From Edolisoma coerulescens (taxonomy: Eukaryota; Chordata; Aves; Passeriformes; Campephagidae), in NCBI GenBank assembly GCA_013397115.1, contig VWZW01007700.1:62001-126000 (forward strand): a stretch of DNA of 64,000 nt. Direction: 5' to 3'. The number at the start of each line of letters is the position of its first letter. Within the stretch, counting starts at the first letter, position 1. Positions 48,401-63,400 of this stretch are shown piece by piece. A program made the position numbers and the translations under genes. The notes below the pieces were generated by a model. The model was not told the DNA's origin. It saw nothing but the letters and a program-made list of their open reading frames with translations, and did not search any database.

Positions 48401-51400
48401 CTCAAAAAATAACTATAAAATCACAGAACAATGACAACAGAAATTTATGCAATTCAATGCATAGAAGAGAAAATCATCCAATGGAAGTCTGCATTTAGCT
48501 ACTAAAGTTTGGATCTTACACAGAAAAAGAAAAGGAAACAGGGGGAATATTTAATATTCGCAAGAGCCCACAAAAAGGAAAAGCAGTAAGATACTGCAAA
48601 ACAGAAGATTTATTTGTTATTTTAGACTAAGAAAAGATATCTGACAAGTAATAGTTTCTATCATGGTGCAGTATTAAAACTATTAACATGAAAGAAGTAA
48701 AAGTAGAGTTATAATGGACTGAAGGATAGAAAAACAGAGAGGAAAATAGGAATTCCAAAAAGAACTCAAACAAAAATACTACACCCCCTCAAAAATGGTA
48801 ATTAAGAACAAAAAAAATCACAAACCTTTTTAAGATTAAAAAAAAACCCAAGAGAAATGTTACATGAGAGATAACAGGTAATTGAAACAATCTCAAACTT
48901 GCTTGTCAGTGCTCTCGAATTTTATTTTATTTTAATGTGAAGCACAGATACCAGTATACTATTTTCAAGTGTATACCAGTATTTTATTTTTTAGTGAAGT
49001 CCTTCCAAAACGAAGATTCTTAATTTAGCAATAGTATGTATGTGTTACCTTTTTTCCTGGGACCAAAAGGGTGGGGGGGGAAAGGAAGGGAACCAAAATG
49101 GAAAAAAACCTCTCAACCAAGAGAGAATTTGGACAACGGTAAGTAAAAAGAGTTTAAGGAGGACATGTTATAAAAATACCCTGGTTTTGATCAAGGTATT
49201 GTCCAACTCCTGATACTATTTTAAATACCTGTTTTTAAATCACACTTACTTTATGAATTAGTACCTACTCAATTAAAATAAGAAAATACTAATAGTCAAA
49301 AAGGACAAAATTCCCAGAAATCACATTATCATTTTGGAGATGGTGGGGCAAAAATGAAAGAATGGAGTATCCTAAATGAAGTATTTCTTTGGAAAAAAAA
49401 GTAGACTACCAAGAGCCCAGTCACAGAACTACAGCACAGATGTGGAGGAACTGTGAGAAGGGGAATTTCTTCTAGAACAGTCTATACTTTTGCATTGCAG
49501 AAAAAAGTTCTAAGGAAAACAACCCTTTAACAGGATTTCTGTTTGTTTTTACAAACATAATAATTCTGGCACACTACAGTAAAGACACACAGCATATTTA
49601 AGATAAAAGACCACTAAGCCACACTGTACCTTCTTTAAGTAGGCTATAGCAAAAAAGGCGGGCTCTTTCCAAATCTCCCAACTGTCGGCAAATTCCTGCA
49701 TAGACTCGACACAGAGCCTGACTGAAATTGTAATTTCTGGCATTCTTCTGAGCCTTCAGTTTATTGAGAATAACATGCAGCAAGGAATCTGCTAAATGCT
49801 GTAAGACACAAAATATATTGTTAGACTGTTATATACTTAAGAATACTTGACAACATTGTATTAGTACAACAAGTAAAAAGAACTACTATCTTATTTGCAA
49901 GAATACTATTTGCATACATATAAAAATGCAGGAAAGTAAATCAGAGGCAACCAGTGAAAGAAAAAAGAGGGAGGAGCAGGCAACTTCCCAGAATAAGTAT
50001 GCCATAAACAAATGAAGAACAGGGCTACTGTTCTTTGAATATAAATTTTTTAGTTATGTGATTAACAACAATCTTCCTCAAAGAACAAGGAGAATAATGA
50101 CAAGTAGAAGGAATGAGGAGAAGAATAATGACAGGCAGAGTAACCCAAATCACCTAATCAGAGCAAATGTAAGTACCCCGACTTAGCTACTCTAAAGATG
50201 CCACAGAAGGACAAACAACCCATTGTCCAGGTGTGAGATTTACTAGATAAGTTAACAGCAGTCTTTCCCCATATCCCTGTACACACTGCAGGAGATGGGG
50301 AGGAGATGTTGCTGCCTATAGTAACATGGGACTCAATATGAGATGCAAGGAAAAAGAATATTGGGATTGTGCTGTTTGTGCATGACTTACTAGGGGATGT
50401 TTAGAGGGAGAGCTAAAAGTGGGGAGCAGAATGAGAGGTTTAGGAGCCAGGTGCTGGAGAGTACACAGTTCAGACTGGGTACCTGTGGACAACAGGGAGT
50501 GTTAGCTTTGGGAGGAACCAGAAGGTCTAAGCCAGCTACTTGAAAGACCAGGAGTCTGAGGGCCAGACACAAGTCTGAACCAGCTGCTGGAGGAATGTGT
50601 GTACACTTCTGTGTCTGAAGTTTGTCAGTGCATAAGACAAGTAGGAAAGAATATCAATCACTGGATATACTGAGTGCCTAATGTCAGCTGCTGGAGGAAT
50701 CCATATTGTCTGTATATATATGTATATATTTGCCACTACCAGAATTTCAATCTGATTAGCCAGACAAGGGAGTAAGAGTAGGTTGTATTGTGTGCATGTC
50801 TCTCTACTCAGAGTACATACTTGGCCTTGCTACTGCCTGGACCTGGAAACATAAAGCTACAAGCCTTACTTCTATGAAGTTACGAGACTTGACAACTCCT
50901 AACAAAGATGACCAGAGATCTTGGTAGCAGCTTCTGAGGAGAACTTAATTACCTACAAGGACTGTAACAGGACCAATGTTAAAATAACTGCTGCCATGGA
51001 TCAGTTGGTGAATTGCTCTGCTGTAGACTACAAATTATCTATGAGAAAGATGGCAACTGAAGTGAAATTTTTCAACATTGATGCTAAGAAAGTTCTGAGA
51101 AATAAAATAAGGGAAGAATTTTCCAATAAAATTAAATTTAATAACCTGATGTAGAATAATAAAGGTAAACATAGAACAAAATTATAAGCCAGTATTGTAT
51201 ATACAATGAAGTTTATATTTTTTAATTAAAAAAAAAAAAGTCATTTTGGAGGAACTCCTACAACTGTTAATACTATCCACTTCAAAAAGTGCTGCAAAAA
51301 TAAAGTGGTTTATGCATATGTCAGAAAAGCATATGTATTTATAAATGCAGTTTTGCATCTTGGACACCACTGAACAGTAATTTCTTGTGCAGTTCTGTAT

Positions 51401-54400
51401 TGTCTTATGTTATACAAATTCAGATTTCTAATAACCTTTGAAGACTACACTTTGGCACTGCAGATTGCCAGAACAACTGAGAATTCAAATACTACAAACT
51501 TATACTCTATCTGCACAGAAGTGATTATTAAATGGTAAAATTTAAAATTTTGCTACTTACCTTGTTTTTTATACCAAATTCATAGACAACTTCTCTCTCT
51601 TCATCTCTCATTACTGGAATCTTTGAGATATTGCCAACATACACATGACCTTTAATAACTGGTAACAAGTCAAAACAGGATTCAGCAACTTTCTTTAATG
51701 CCAAAGAAACTTTCTGGCAACCAGGATCCTTCTTTACTGGTAGTGATTCTTCTAAATTGGAACTGTGTGATGAATTGCTGATTTCATAGCTTTTACCATG
51801 GAAAGCCTGCATTTCAGACATGGTATTTTTAGTATTTCTGACAGCACTAATATCACTGGGCTCCATCCTTGGTGATTCACTGTCCAGCCTCAGTCTTTTG
51901 GCACTTCTTGGCATAGACATCTGCAATAGTGTCCTTTTTCCAAGATGATTTGATGATCTTGAATACAATTGCTGATTTTGCACATCTTTGTCTTCATCTT
52001 TGCTACTATCAGATTTCAAATTGCTCCCAGCTTTAACAAAAGCAGTTGATGTAGATGTAATTGCTTTGAATCCACCTATTTGAGACACAGGTCCTGGCAA
52101 ACTTTGGCTGTCTGGAAAAGCACATCGGTGAAGCTGAATATTGCCTTTCAGAATGTTAAGTGTCCTTGCCCTTGCAGACAGCTCTGGATACATAGTGTCC
52201 AATATTTTCACAGAGTTCTCCTGAGGAGCACCTGGACCAGTGCTAACTGCTGCAAAGAGAGGAAATCTTCCTGGAACGGGAAGTGCGTGCTTTGGAATGG
52301 AAGTACAAAATTTCAAAGGTGAGGAGCGAATCCTTCTACCTACTGCCATTTCTGAGGGTGAGGGAGGAGAAAATAAAAGAGCAGATTTTACTGCTGGAGT
52401 ATCTGTTAATGGAGACATGAGAGGAAGAACAGGAGTTTTGCATAGCGGGGATATCAAGTCATCAAGAGGGGAAAGCAAAGAGGATTGACCTATAGAAGAC
52501 ATTACTGGGGACACAGTACAAGCAGTTTTTGGAGGAGTAGCAATCAGAGGCAGTAGCAAGGGGGGCAGAGGAGGACCTATCTCTTCCCTGATTTTATTTA
52601 TCATCTCAGATGAGCATTTTGTTGGCACAGAAGTATCAGCATTTGCAAGAACTGGCTGAGTAACTTTAAGAGGCTTTGTTTTTCTTTTACCTTGAAACAG
52701 TCTCTTTGATAGCCTGGTATGCATTACTTGGGCAGCTGTCTTGGTAGAAACAGCCAAGATTTCAGATGGTTCTCGCTCTTCCCACTTCAATTTATTGCTC
52801 TTTTTGAGAGCACAAGACTCTGATTCTACCATACGTAACTTCTCAAATACAGTCTTTTGTGGTTCAGAGAGCTGCCCAACTGTTTGACAATTGCACCTTA
52901 CATCAGAGAGGGCTGGATTTGGAAGATACTTGAGTAAAATTTTTTTTCTACCACTATCTATGATAACATCAGTGCTGCTTTCTCCTATGTTGCAAGCAGT
53001 GTAAGTTTGATTATTATGATAGTCTTCAAACACTGAGACCCCCATATCAACACTGTGTAATAGACTTTGTTCGCCATTTGACTGAATTTTTGCAGAATCA
53101 TTTTCTTCTAAGAAATTGCCAAGTGCTAACATTCTTGTATTTAATTTACTGTTTTTTACAGTCAGCCTGCAATTTTCTGAGAATCTGCTTAACATCTTGC
53201 AGAGTGCAAACCTATTTTTTGAAGCATTTGGCATCACAGGGCTTTCTTTTGATGTTCCAGGTTTTAATAGACTTTCCTCACCGTGACTGATGCATCCAGC
53301 TATGTTAGACTCCACCATGAGTTCATTAGCACTCTCAGTATTTTCAGAGGTTACTAATATACATTCCCTTTTCCAAGAGGCTGAGTCTTCAGAATAACCT
53401 TCCCTAGTCACACCTGACCACTCATTTGCATTGTCTCCAGAGCTGTTTGGTTTGCAATGGGTATCCATATCCACCACACTGCCTGCTTTTAGGTGGCTAA
53501 CTGTGAAAGTATTTCCTGGGTGCACCATTGAATGAAGCTCACATACTTGATAATCAGCATCAACAATTGCACCAGTTTCCAGAGCACCCACTGCAATTCT
53601 CCTGGAAGCTCTCAGTTTGTTTCTGAACATGGGAACACATTCAGAACACTTCACATACCTAACTTTTTGTATAGAACAGTCTTCCTCTTCAAAGTCATTG
53701 CTCTGCTCTGGCATATCAAAATCACTTTTACACTTTATTATGGCATTTTTCCCAGAATCCTCAAAACTATTCAGTTCTTTACTTTCTCCCCCATCTGTTA
53801 GTGAACCAGTTCTAGAAGGATCTGCTCTAACCTTCCACGCAGAAGTCCTGCATCCTGATTCTTGACAATCAAACTTTTGGAGGAGAAAAGCATTCTTCTT
53901 ATAAGAGTTTGCATACATGATCTGTGATTTAACAGATGCCTGAGGTTCTTTATCTACTGGTTGCTCCTTATCTGAAGTTTTTACTTCCTTTTTATGTACA
54001 TATTCTCTCCCAGGGCAGCCCAGTTCTTGGCCCATGCTGACTTTTTCAGCAGACAGAATCTCAGCACCCTCTTCTAAGTTTTCTGAAGAACAGTTAAATG
54101 TACTACTCATAATAGAATTTGTATGTCCCTTCTTCTCCCAAGTACAAGAAAAAGCAGCCTTTCCTGCGAAATTAGTTTCGAGGAAACCAACAACTTTCTG
54201 AAGACTGAAATTTACATCAGGAGGTCTTGTGGATTCCAAGCCAATTCCCACTTGCACAGGAGAATTGGTTTCCTCATTATTTATACAGCATTTCTCCAAG
54301 TCCTTTTGAGTAGAAAAAGCCAAGGCACTTCTATAATCCATTTCTGAAGTAGGTTGGCAGATGATCTCTGAAATATTATTTTTCTTCATAACATTCTTTT

Positions 54401-57400
54401 CCCACTTCAGTAAACTGGAACAACTCTCAGTCACCAATTCCTTGCTTTGTTTATTTAATTTCCCTTCTATTTCATCACATTTAATATTTTCAGTTACCAA
54501 GAGCTGAGTCAGAGGTTTTGCAAACTGTTCCTGAGAGGTAGGATTACTTTCTACTAAAATAGGTTCAATAGTATCCCCTCTTGCTAACAACTCACTGCTT
54601 TCCCCTCCAAAATCTTCTGGATTAACTTTGACTTCAGTCTCTTGATATTCAAACACTCTAAAGTTTTGAGGTTTGGACTGCCCACATTCTAACATACTAC
54701 ATAAGTTTTCAGATTGTTTTATTTCACCTTTCACTTCTGTAAAACCTAACACAGAGGAGTCACACTTAGCTACACTGCTTTCTTCATCAATAATGCATGC
54801 TATCTTTGGTAGTGCAAGGATATTTTCGAAGTCTGACTTCCTTTGAGATAAATTACTACCATTTTCCTCCTGATGCAGTTTGCTTTGTAAATATACCCCC
54901 TCCTTTATAGCTATTAATTTTACATTTTCTGCACTGTGGAGTAGCTCTGACAATTCAGCTACTTCTAAAACACTTCCTCTGTTAAATTTCATAGCTAGTT
55001 CAATAGTTGGAGCTCTGGTTATATTCATGTCTTCAATTTTGAGCTGTTCATCTTTTGGAAAGACTGACAATAAATTTCTGATTCCTTCAGTAGCAGATAC
55101 GGGTAAGTAACGCCTAGAGACTTTAACAGTCTCTGGTTCACATTCTCTGTTCACTTCATCTTTTGTTTGCGTATGTTGTTTCCCCAGAATCTCTTCACTG
55201 TCATATTTTATTCCAGACCACTGAGAGTGTGCAGAGATCTCAATAGCTCCAGCTGTATTAGTTAATTCGATTACATTTTTTGATTTATTTTCAACTACTT
55301 CATTTTCTATCAACACATCAGATTTTTCCTCAGAATCTTCGCTTTGAAGCACAATGCACTGCTCAGATAGCAAATGAGTAACACTTTGCGGAACAGATGC
55401 TTCTCTGGGAGTTTTTCTCTGTGCTAATAATCTCTCTTTCTCTGCTTTCACTAATTTACCACATTTTTCATGTGTACCTTCATTATCAACAGCTCTAATT
55501 AAGGTTACATTCTCCTCTGTTTGCTCTACCACACTACATTTTTCTATCCGATTCTGAGGCTTGAAACTTTGTAACATAAAATCTGCTGAAGAATCTCCCT
55601 CTTCACTGTGCACGTCCTCACCATCTCCTTTCTGTTCTTCCATGTCTTCTGATTTGTATGCTGTTGCTCCAGTTAGTTCTCTGTTCTCAGTTTCCATATC
55701 CTCAGAATTCTCCTCCAAACAATCTTTGTTAGTTTCCGTGTTTGTAATTAAAGTAGCACCTTCAGCTTGCTTTCTTTCAGCATCTCTCTCCTCCTTGCTT
55801 GACATCTTTGGACTGATACAAATATTCTTTTCATTCCAACTCAGATTCCTAAGTGAGATTTCTGCATCAAAACCATGCTCACATGATTTTCTCTGTCTGT
55901 TACACTCATCACCAGGGTTGATTACACCGCAACTCGGAGGCTGAACTTGGTCTTCTTGTAAAATATCCTCCACTGCAGAAGTACTGCAATCATCTTCTTC
56001 ATCACTGGAACCTGTGACTTCTCCAAAAAACATACCCTTCAATCAAAAAAAAAAAGTTAATAATCTAAACCCTGGTATTAGTTTTAATGCCTACTTTTCT
56101 AAATAAATACACTTAAGGCCCTGACATGCAGTGGTTTTGAGAGATTAAGGCTGGACAACAGAATTACAACCTTCTCCATCACTGTTCTTCATAGCAAATA
56201 TAAGTACCTCTGTAAAAAGTAAGAGACTTCTTTATCTACCTAGTTGCATTCTAAGATTACTGGAAAAGAGCATTTGAGTAGCATTTAACTTTCAAGCTCT
56301 GGAATTTTGAACACAAATTGGGACTTTAAGTCTGCACCATAGGTAAGTTATGACAGCAAGGTGAGACACAGGTGACTGTGTACTGGTTTTAGCTAGGATA
56401 GTTAATTTTCTTCACAGTAGCTACTGTGGGGGAATCCTTTGGATTTGTGCTGAAAATGGTGTTAATAATACAGAGATGTTTTCACTATTGCTGAGTGGTG
56501 CTTGCACAGCATCAAGGGATTTTCTGCTTCTCCTCCTGCCACACTGGTGAGGGCAGTGGGGGTGCTTGGGAAGCTGGGAGGAGACACAGTTGGGAAAGCT
56601 GACCCCAACTGACCAAAGAGATATCCCATACTGTTATGGCATCATGTTGACCATATAAAGGGAAGGAAAGAAGAAAGGGTGGGACATTTGGAGTGATGAC
56701 ATTTATCTTCCCAAGTCACCATTACGCATGATGGAGTCCTGTTGACCTGCCTGCTCATGTGAAAGAGTGAATGAATTCCTTGTTCTGCTTTGCTTGTGTG
56801 CACAGCTTTTCCTATTAAACTGTCTTTATCTCAACCCACATATTTTCTCACTTCTCCCCAGGATTGTGCTGGTGGGGAAGTAAGCAAGCGGCTGTGTGGT
56901 ACTTAGTTGTTGACTGGGGTTAGACCATGACACATATACTTCTGAAAATTACGGTTTTGCACAGGCAGTATGCTACAAAGTAAAAACAGTATCCATATGG
57001 ATCTAAACACACAGAGACCCTTTCAGTGCATGAATAACTAATACTGATACTAAAGAAAAAAAAAAGCCCAGTAATATATAATCATTATTTCTTCAGTAAT
57101 TTTAAGACCAAGTTAAGTCCCAGGTCAGATGCATCCTTAAACTCACCTGTGTAGTCAGTGGTGAAAGCTGTACTGGAGAAAGCAGAGCAGGGAGAGGCCT
57201 GGCCCAATTCAATATATCCATCACATTTTCACCTGGGTCCCTCTCCTGATCAGTGAAGTCTGAAGTGCTGTACTCCCTGCCTGTCTGTATTATCGCATCT
57301 ACAGTTTTATCCTCACCACTGTGCAGACATTCTTCAGTAGTCCTGTTCTCAGCACAATCATCTCCAAAAGGCTCAGTAGTTGTTTGAATTATCATTGCTG

Positions 57401-60400
57401 TTACAGAATTTTGCTTTACAGCACTTTCCACTGAAGAACACCAAGGTAGCGTTTTACCATCACACTTCCTGATCTTTTGGTGGATTTGTACAGTATCTAA
57501 GACAGAAAAATGTTGTTAAGAATTTTTCCCCTCCCATTTTTGTTTACAGAGATAATATAGTAATAAAAATGCAATACCATATTTTCAAGTGATGTTTCCA
57601 TAGAAGATCTTAGTCACTTTCAGAAGTGCTTTCCTTATAGAGATGTGATGCTGTTATTCACAATTATTTTTTCATTACAAAGGTGTATGTGTGTGCAAAG
57701 AGCTTCTCCCCAAACACTTTCTGACTTGGATCATTAAAACATTCCCAATTTTTCCTATCAGGAAGGGCCATTCCTGGTAAGACTGGAGGTCCATATGTTT
57801 TATTTCAGTCTTTTCCCAGTAACTCATAGTCATGAAAAGCAGGACAACCACGCACAGACACTCCCCACTTAGGCTGTAATTCTCAGCTTAAAGCAACCTG
57901 CAGGTTTCAGCCAGCAGCTGTACTTCCAGGCAAGTTACAATTATACCCTGCCATAAATACAGCAAGGGAGCTCTTGGCTACACTTCTAGTTTATGATTTA
58001 ATATGCATATGCTTTTAAATTGTTTAAATACTGAGTCTAATCACACAAGATTTTGTCTTTAATGATATTATTTAGTCAGAGCTGAACCCTCAATAAAAAA
58101 AGCCCCACAACGTACCTATGCACAAAGGAGTCTGAACCACTAAGATAAAGATACTGAGCAGCTGACAACCCTTCCAAGATGTCAAATATACAGTTTTACA
58201 GTTATTCTAACAACAAGAAAGCATATCCAAATGCTCTGTGTGAATCTTTGCATTGTACTTTTGTTTTGTTACTTTTCAAATCACAGTTTTTACTATTATA
58301 CAGTAACACATTTCTTATGCAGACAAAACGCATTCATCCAGGAAAGTCTAAAGACAAATAATTTAAATTTATTATAATTGTGCTAAATACTTCAAAAAGG
58401 GAAAAGATGGCTCAGTTTCCTGAAATTTAAATTCTATGATTTTATAAAATGAAAATATTACCTCCAATAAGACAGTAGAAATCAACAATCCCAAAACCCC
58501 AGTGTATCACATGGAACTAAAAACTACTCTGTAGTATTTGCAATTCTTATATGACACTGTATGTGTGATCTTGTTTATAGTGTTCACAAACACTACTGGA
58601 CACAAAATCAGAAGTATTCAAGCAAGAGATCAAGCCTGTTCTGTGTACACATGGGTACCGTCTGCAGTGAACCACTTGGATCTTGTGACTAAATTTTGCC
58701 TTAAACAAGCTAGTTTAGATTTAAAGGAGAAACTGCTGTTAAGCAATTTAACTGCAGAGGCAGGGTAGGGCTTTTTTAATGCCAGTTTCTCTCACACACC
58801 ACTAGCCACTGTGTGAAGCTGCAAAACTCTGAAAGTTTACTCAGAACCTTTGTTCAGAAACTTTTTCCAGCCACCCGAACACACACTCTCACACCCCTGC
58901 TTGACACTGCCAGACTTCCAGGATCTTCTAGAAAGAAGATTGTACGTGTCCAGAACTCTTCCTGGAGGAGGTACTAGGGTGTTAACTGGAAGAATGAGGA
59001 TTATAAAAACTCTAATTTTTGATGCTTATGCAGGCCTCCACCTCTGATGGACTCCCACTGTGTACTGCAACCATAGACCACGATCACCCACACATCACTG
59101 GAGCCAGAGGTGGTGGTTATCTTTATCTTTTCTCCTCTATTTTTTCTTTCCAGTTTTCCTCTCTTAGGGTGATCATACACTTCAGAACAGCTATACACCT
59201 CTTTCCATTCCCTTTCCAATCCACAACAGTGTTTTCCATTTATGGTTTCAAAGCACTTTTAATAAAATGTGTTGTTATATCAATTATTTAGCGTTTTTCT
59301 ACTTTAATGCACCCCAAGGGATCCTTCAGCAACCAACCTGGTTGCCTTGCCTCAGAGGCAGGTAACAATACCATCCCACACTAGAAAGAGCAGCACATGC
59401 ACAAAATGGTTTTGAGCAGGGGATGTATTAATTTAATTGGCACAACTTGCATTCTGTTGGAAAAAAAAATAATTTGTGTGCTTCATCACTGCTCTCTGTG
59501 TTAATCCACTACTACAACTTGCACAGATATTCCTGAAGCAACATTAATGGTATTTACAATATTCAAAAATATTAATTTAACTTGATAGGTCAAAATAACC
59601 TCCTCAGCATTCAGAAAACTTTTAAGCACATTCTGATACATCAGCTCCACCAAAAGAGTAAATAAGAAAAATTGATCAATAACCCTATTTCAAAGACCCA
59701 TCTCAGTCACTTCATGTAGCAGCTCCATGTAAAAATCTCCACTGCTGCACTGGACACCAGGAGGAGGGAGAAACTGATCAGCCTGAAGGGCCCTAGTACA
59801 CCATTTTCACCAAAGATAAGTAAGCTCTGCCATCTCCTTTACATATTATAAGTATTAAGATAATACTTTGGTTTATAAAACCATTTACAAGCCACAGTCA
59901 CACAGAGCTTCCAGGATGTTCTAAATTTTCTCAGGAAAACCCACATTCTTTTTACAATTTCAGTTCCATTAGATGATCCAAGGGAAAAGGAAGTCTTTTG
60001 ACAAGCAGAAACAAAGAAAATAAGGAAAATCCAGAAGCTGGTTCTCTCTTAGATTTTTTTGATGCTGTTTTGTGCCAACCATTTCAAAGCTCAGAATTTT
60101 CCCCACACTAAAGTGGGCAGCAACACAGTTACATATTTTGCCCCGTAAGAATTCCAATTAGACAACTACAAAGTTTACTTTTACTTTTCACAGTGAACTA
60201 CACAATAGTACTACATTATTAGGAACTTTACATCCTATCTATACTATCAGAATCAGTCATGCACTTACATCAAGTCCAAGAATATTGACACATATCATCC
60301 ATTTGAAAGTTTCCTCTGAAAAATGGATCAAAGATATAATCTCTGAATAACTAAGAGATTCTCCAAACTTCTCTACTCATCCCTTTCCAACCCAGTCCCT

Positions 60401-63400
60401 GATAATTGCATTTCTTTAGGAATGAGATACTTTTCTCAGTTACCCATTTATCTGTAGGAGGAGTTGTCATAGCAATTTTTAAAGATTCAGCATAAGTTTC
60501 TTTATTGGAAGTGTCAACTCTTTGGCACCTTGGCCTGAACCTCAGGTCCACGAAAAGCCCTACTAATATTGAGCCCATATCATTGTGAGGATCCTCTCAA
60601 AGATCGTATTTTGCAGACGAATTTTACTTTACCCAGAGAATCACACTCTTGTTCATCGTGTGAGTCAGTGAAATGATTAAGTTTTCTCCTGAAATCTACA
60701 ACCTAGAATCTAGTTCATGTAGCTTCAAACCCTCACATTGCTGCCTTCTCTCACTTCTGAGAGAAGATTAAGACCACTCTGATCTGAAAACACCATCAAA
60801 ATCTATCATGTACTACTCGAAATACTTTCTTGATGCAGAGTGGAGAAAGAAGCAGAGATGAAATAAGTGATCCAATGCTAACATTGGTTGCTTTGGTACT
60901 AAACAAATTGAATTTTAAAACTCAAAACTTTACTCTTGATTGTCCACATTACAAGGCAATTCACCATTGCAAGTTGTCCTCTCCTCACTCCAAGCAACAA
61001 AGCAACTTTTTGAAACAAGTCATGTGTTTTTTTCCTCTCAAGAAGGACCAGATTAAGATGTGGTATTTTATAAAAATAATTAATCTAGCCATAGAAACTC
61101 ATCTGATTTACAGCAAAACCTCATCATTATCAGCACAGAGATTGCAGATGCAGATTGCAGTAGCAATCTGTGATTGCAGACTGCAGTAGCAACTGCACAC
61201 TTCCCAGGAACAAACAGTGCTGTTTCTCTGAGAAAAAAATTCCTCCGCAGAAATTTTTTAATGCCCTGACAATGAGGCAGAATTTTTCAACCTGTTCCCA
61301 ATTATGTGAATTTCAGGATGCTTCATACACTAGCTATTCTTTGAAGCTACAGACAATATTCTGTTTTCTGAGATAGCAAATCCACATATTCCAGGATATG
61401 AAACGAAGAACTATGGTGAACACTGCATACCCAAAACTAAATATGCAATGCTACATTATGTTGTATCTCAAGGTGTTATCTTGAGAGATTTTCATATGGT
61501 TTTAAAGACAGAAAAGAAGTCTGCTTCTCAAAGCACTCATGTTCTATGGACTTAAATCTCAAGACCATAAAACATATATATCCCTGGGGATTCAGTCTCA
61601 TCTTTGTGTTTCACATACAATACCACTGTGTTTATCTCCTTTTATCTGATATTAAAGCAGACAACTCCACTGTGCCCCTTTCCATCTCTGCTTTTAAGAT
61701 CTACATGCAGCTTCTCCCCTATCCTGAATCCCCAAACAAAAAAGATGAGCAGATAAGATGGGTATAGCTCAGTAGTAAGCCAAATTTAGCTCAGAACCCA
61801 GTTACAGAATACCTCTTGAAGAGGGCTAGCTCCTCACAAACATGGTCTTAGCATGTCCCTTCAGTTCATCTCACCATAACATACGAACAGAGTGTGTTAG
61901 AGAACCCAAATAACCAAAATATTCAGCACCCAGCTGCAAGATTCTTCAAATGCTTCTTTAAATGTTTATTCACAATGTAGGCCCAAACTATATGAGACAG
62001 AATTTTCCAAAGTCTAAAAAACCATCAATGTCTTATTAACCTTAGATTACAGCCTAAGGTTACTGGTCTGATGGTCAGATGCAGATATTGTCAACTTTAT
62101 TACTGGTAGATTTGTAACAATACTACCAAATGCTTTTAAATTAAGTTTAGCAAACCCCTGTTATCCTATGAGGCTTTCACAACAGCACATTTGGAAAACC
62201 TCATAAGTCTTCCAGTTTTCATATATAAACACATTCTTCAAGAAAATCATTCAAGGCGGTATCAACCTTAGCAGAACAGAGAAGACACTGATCATAATGC
62301 AAAGCTTTGAGTATTTTACAGCACATTTGAATGTATGAAGAAATCTGTCAAAAGAAGTACATTTCTGAAAGACTAGATCCAGGCAGCAGATAAATTGCCA
62401 TTCTCTGGAAAAGATACTGCCATCAAGCCGACCTGCTCTCTAAGTCAAAACTATTATAAGATGGGACAAGAAATTAAGGCAAACTCATTAAGATCCCTTT
62501 TCTCCTAGAAGATTGCACCTGTAAACATAAGCACTTTGTTACTTTGATTTCAAGGTAATGGCCACTTTCATATGAGGCTGAATAACAAGATGGTTGTTCT
62601 AGGCTTGAAGAGGGAAAAAACCAAACCAGTAACAGAACAAAATATGTATTTCTATGAAATCTAACCATTCCAACAAAAGCATGTTCTGAGCTTAGAATTT
62701 TCTCCACACAGAAGTGGGCAGAAAGAACGACTGGCTAGAAGAGACTGCTACAGATAATTGCTTCCTTTTATGAAAGTACTGCAGTTTCCTTGAGAAGAAA
62801 TGAATAGGAAAGATGGGACAGGACTTCTGGAACCTAAAGTTCCTCTTCTGGTGGATGGCAAAGGGATTACTCTGGAACCTGATACCCCTAAAATCATGTC
62901 TATTTTAAACTCCTCAGTTTCTTGTGCTTGTTCTTGTCATTTGATTGACCCTTGATCAAGACATTAAATTCAGAATTGCAGGGCACAAGTGTCTAGCTCA
63001 GTTTTGGAGCTGAAGCTACATATCTGCTGCCTTAAACTCATGGAAGCAAGGCTGATTAACAGGTTTATGAGCTGGTTCTTATATTTTGGCCCCTCTTAAG
63101 TGGATTCCACTGGAACACATCTGAAACCAGATTCATTGGGATCTACACTAGTATCAAATTTTCAGACTTTACAGGGTCTTTGAGAAGTTTATCTTCAAAG
63201 CTCTTAATGCAGCTGGGTTATCCCAGGCAGTATCTCTACACCTCTAGTTGCAGAAAAATCAAAGTAGTAGGGAAAACGAAAAAAACCAAAAAAGCTTAAT
63301 AAAAACATTCTGGAGATGCAACATAGAAATTAATGCAGTTTCAAGGCACCTATTACTCTCAAGTGCAGAAAGAAAATTGTATCTGCTATGTGAAGTTAAA

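Noticed and set aside
52080..55944. Plus-strand open frames opposite the ICE1 giant exon
   Set aside because: Antisense shadows of a strongly supported coding exon.
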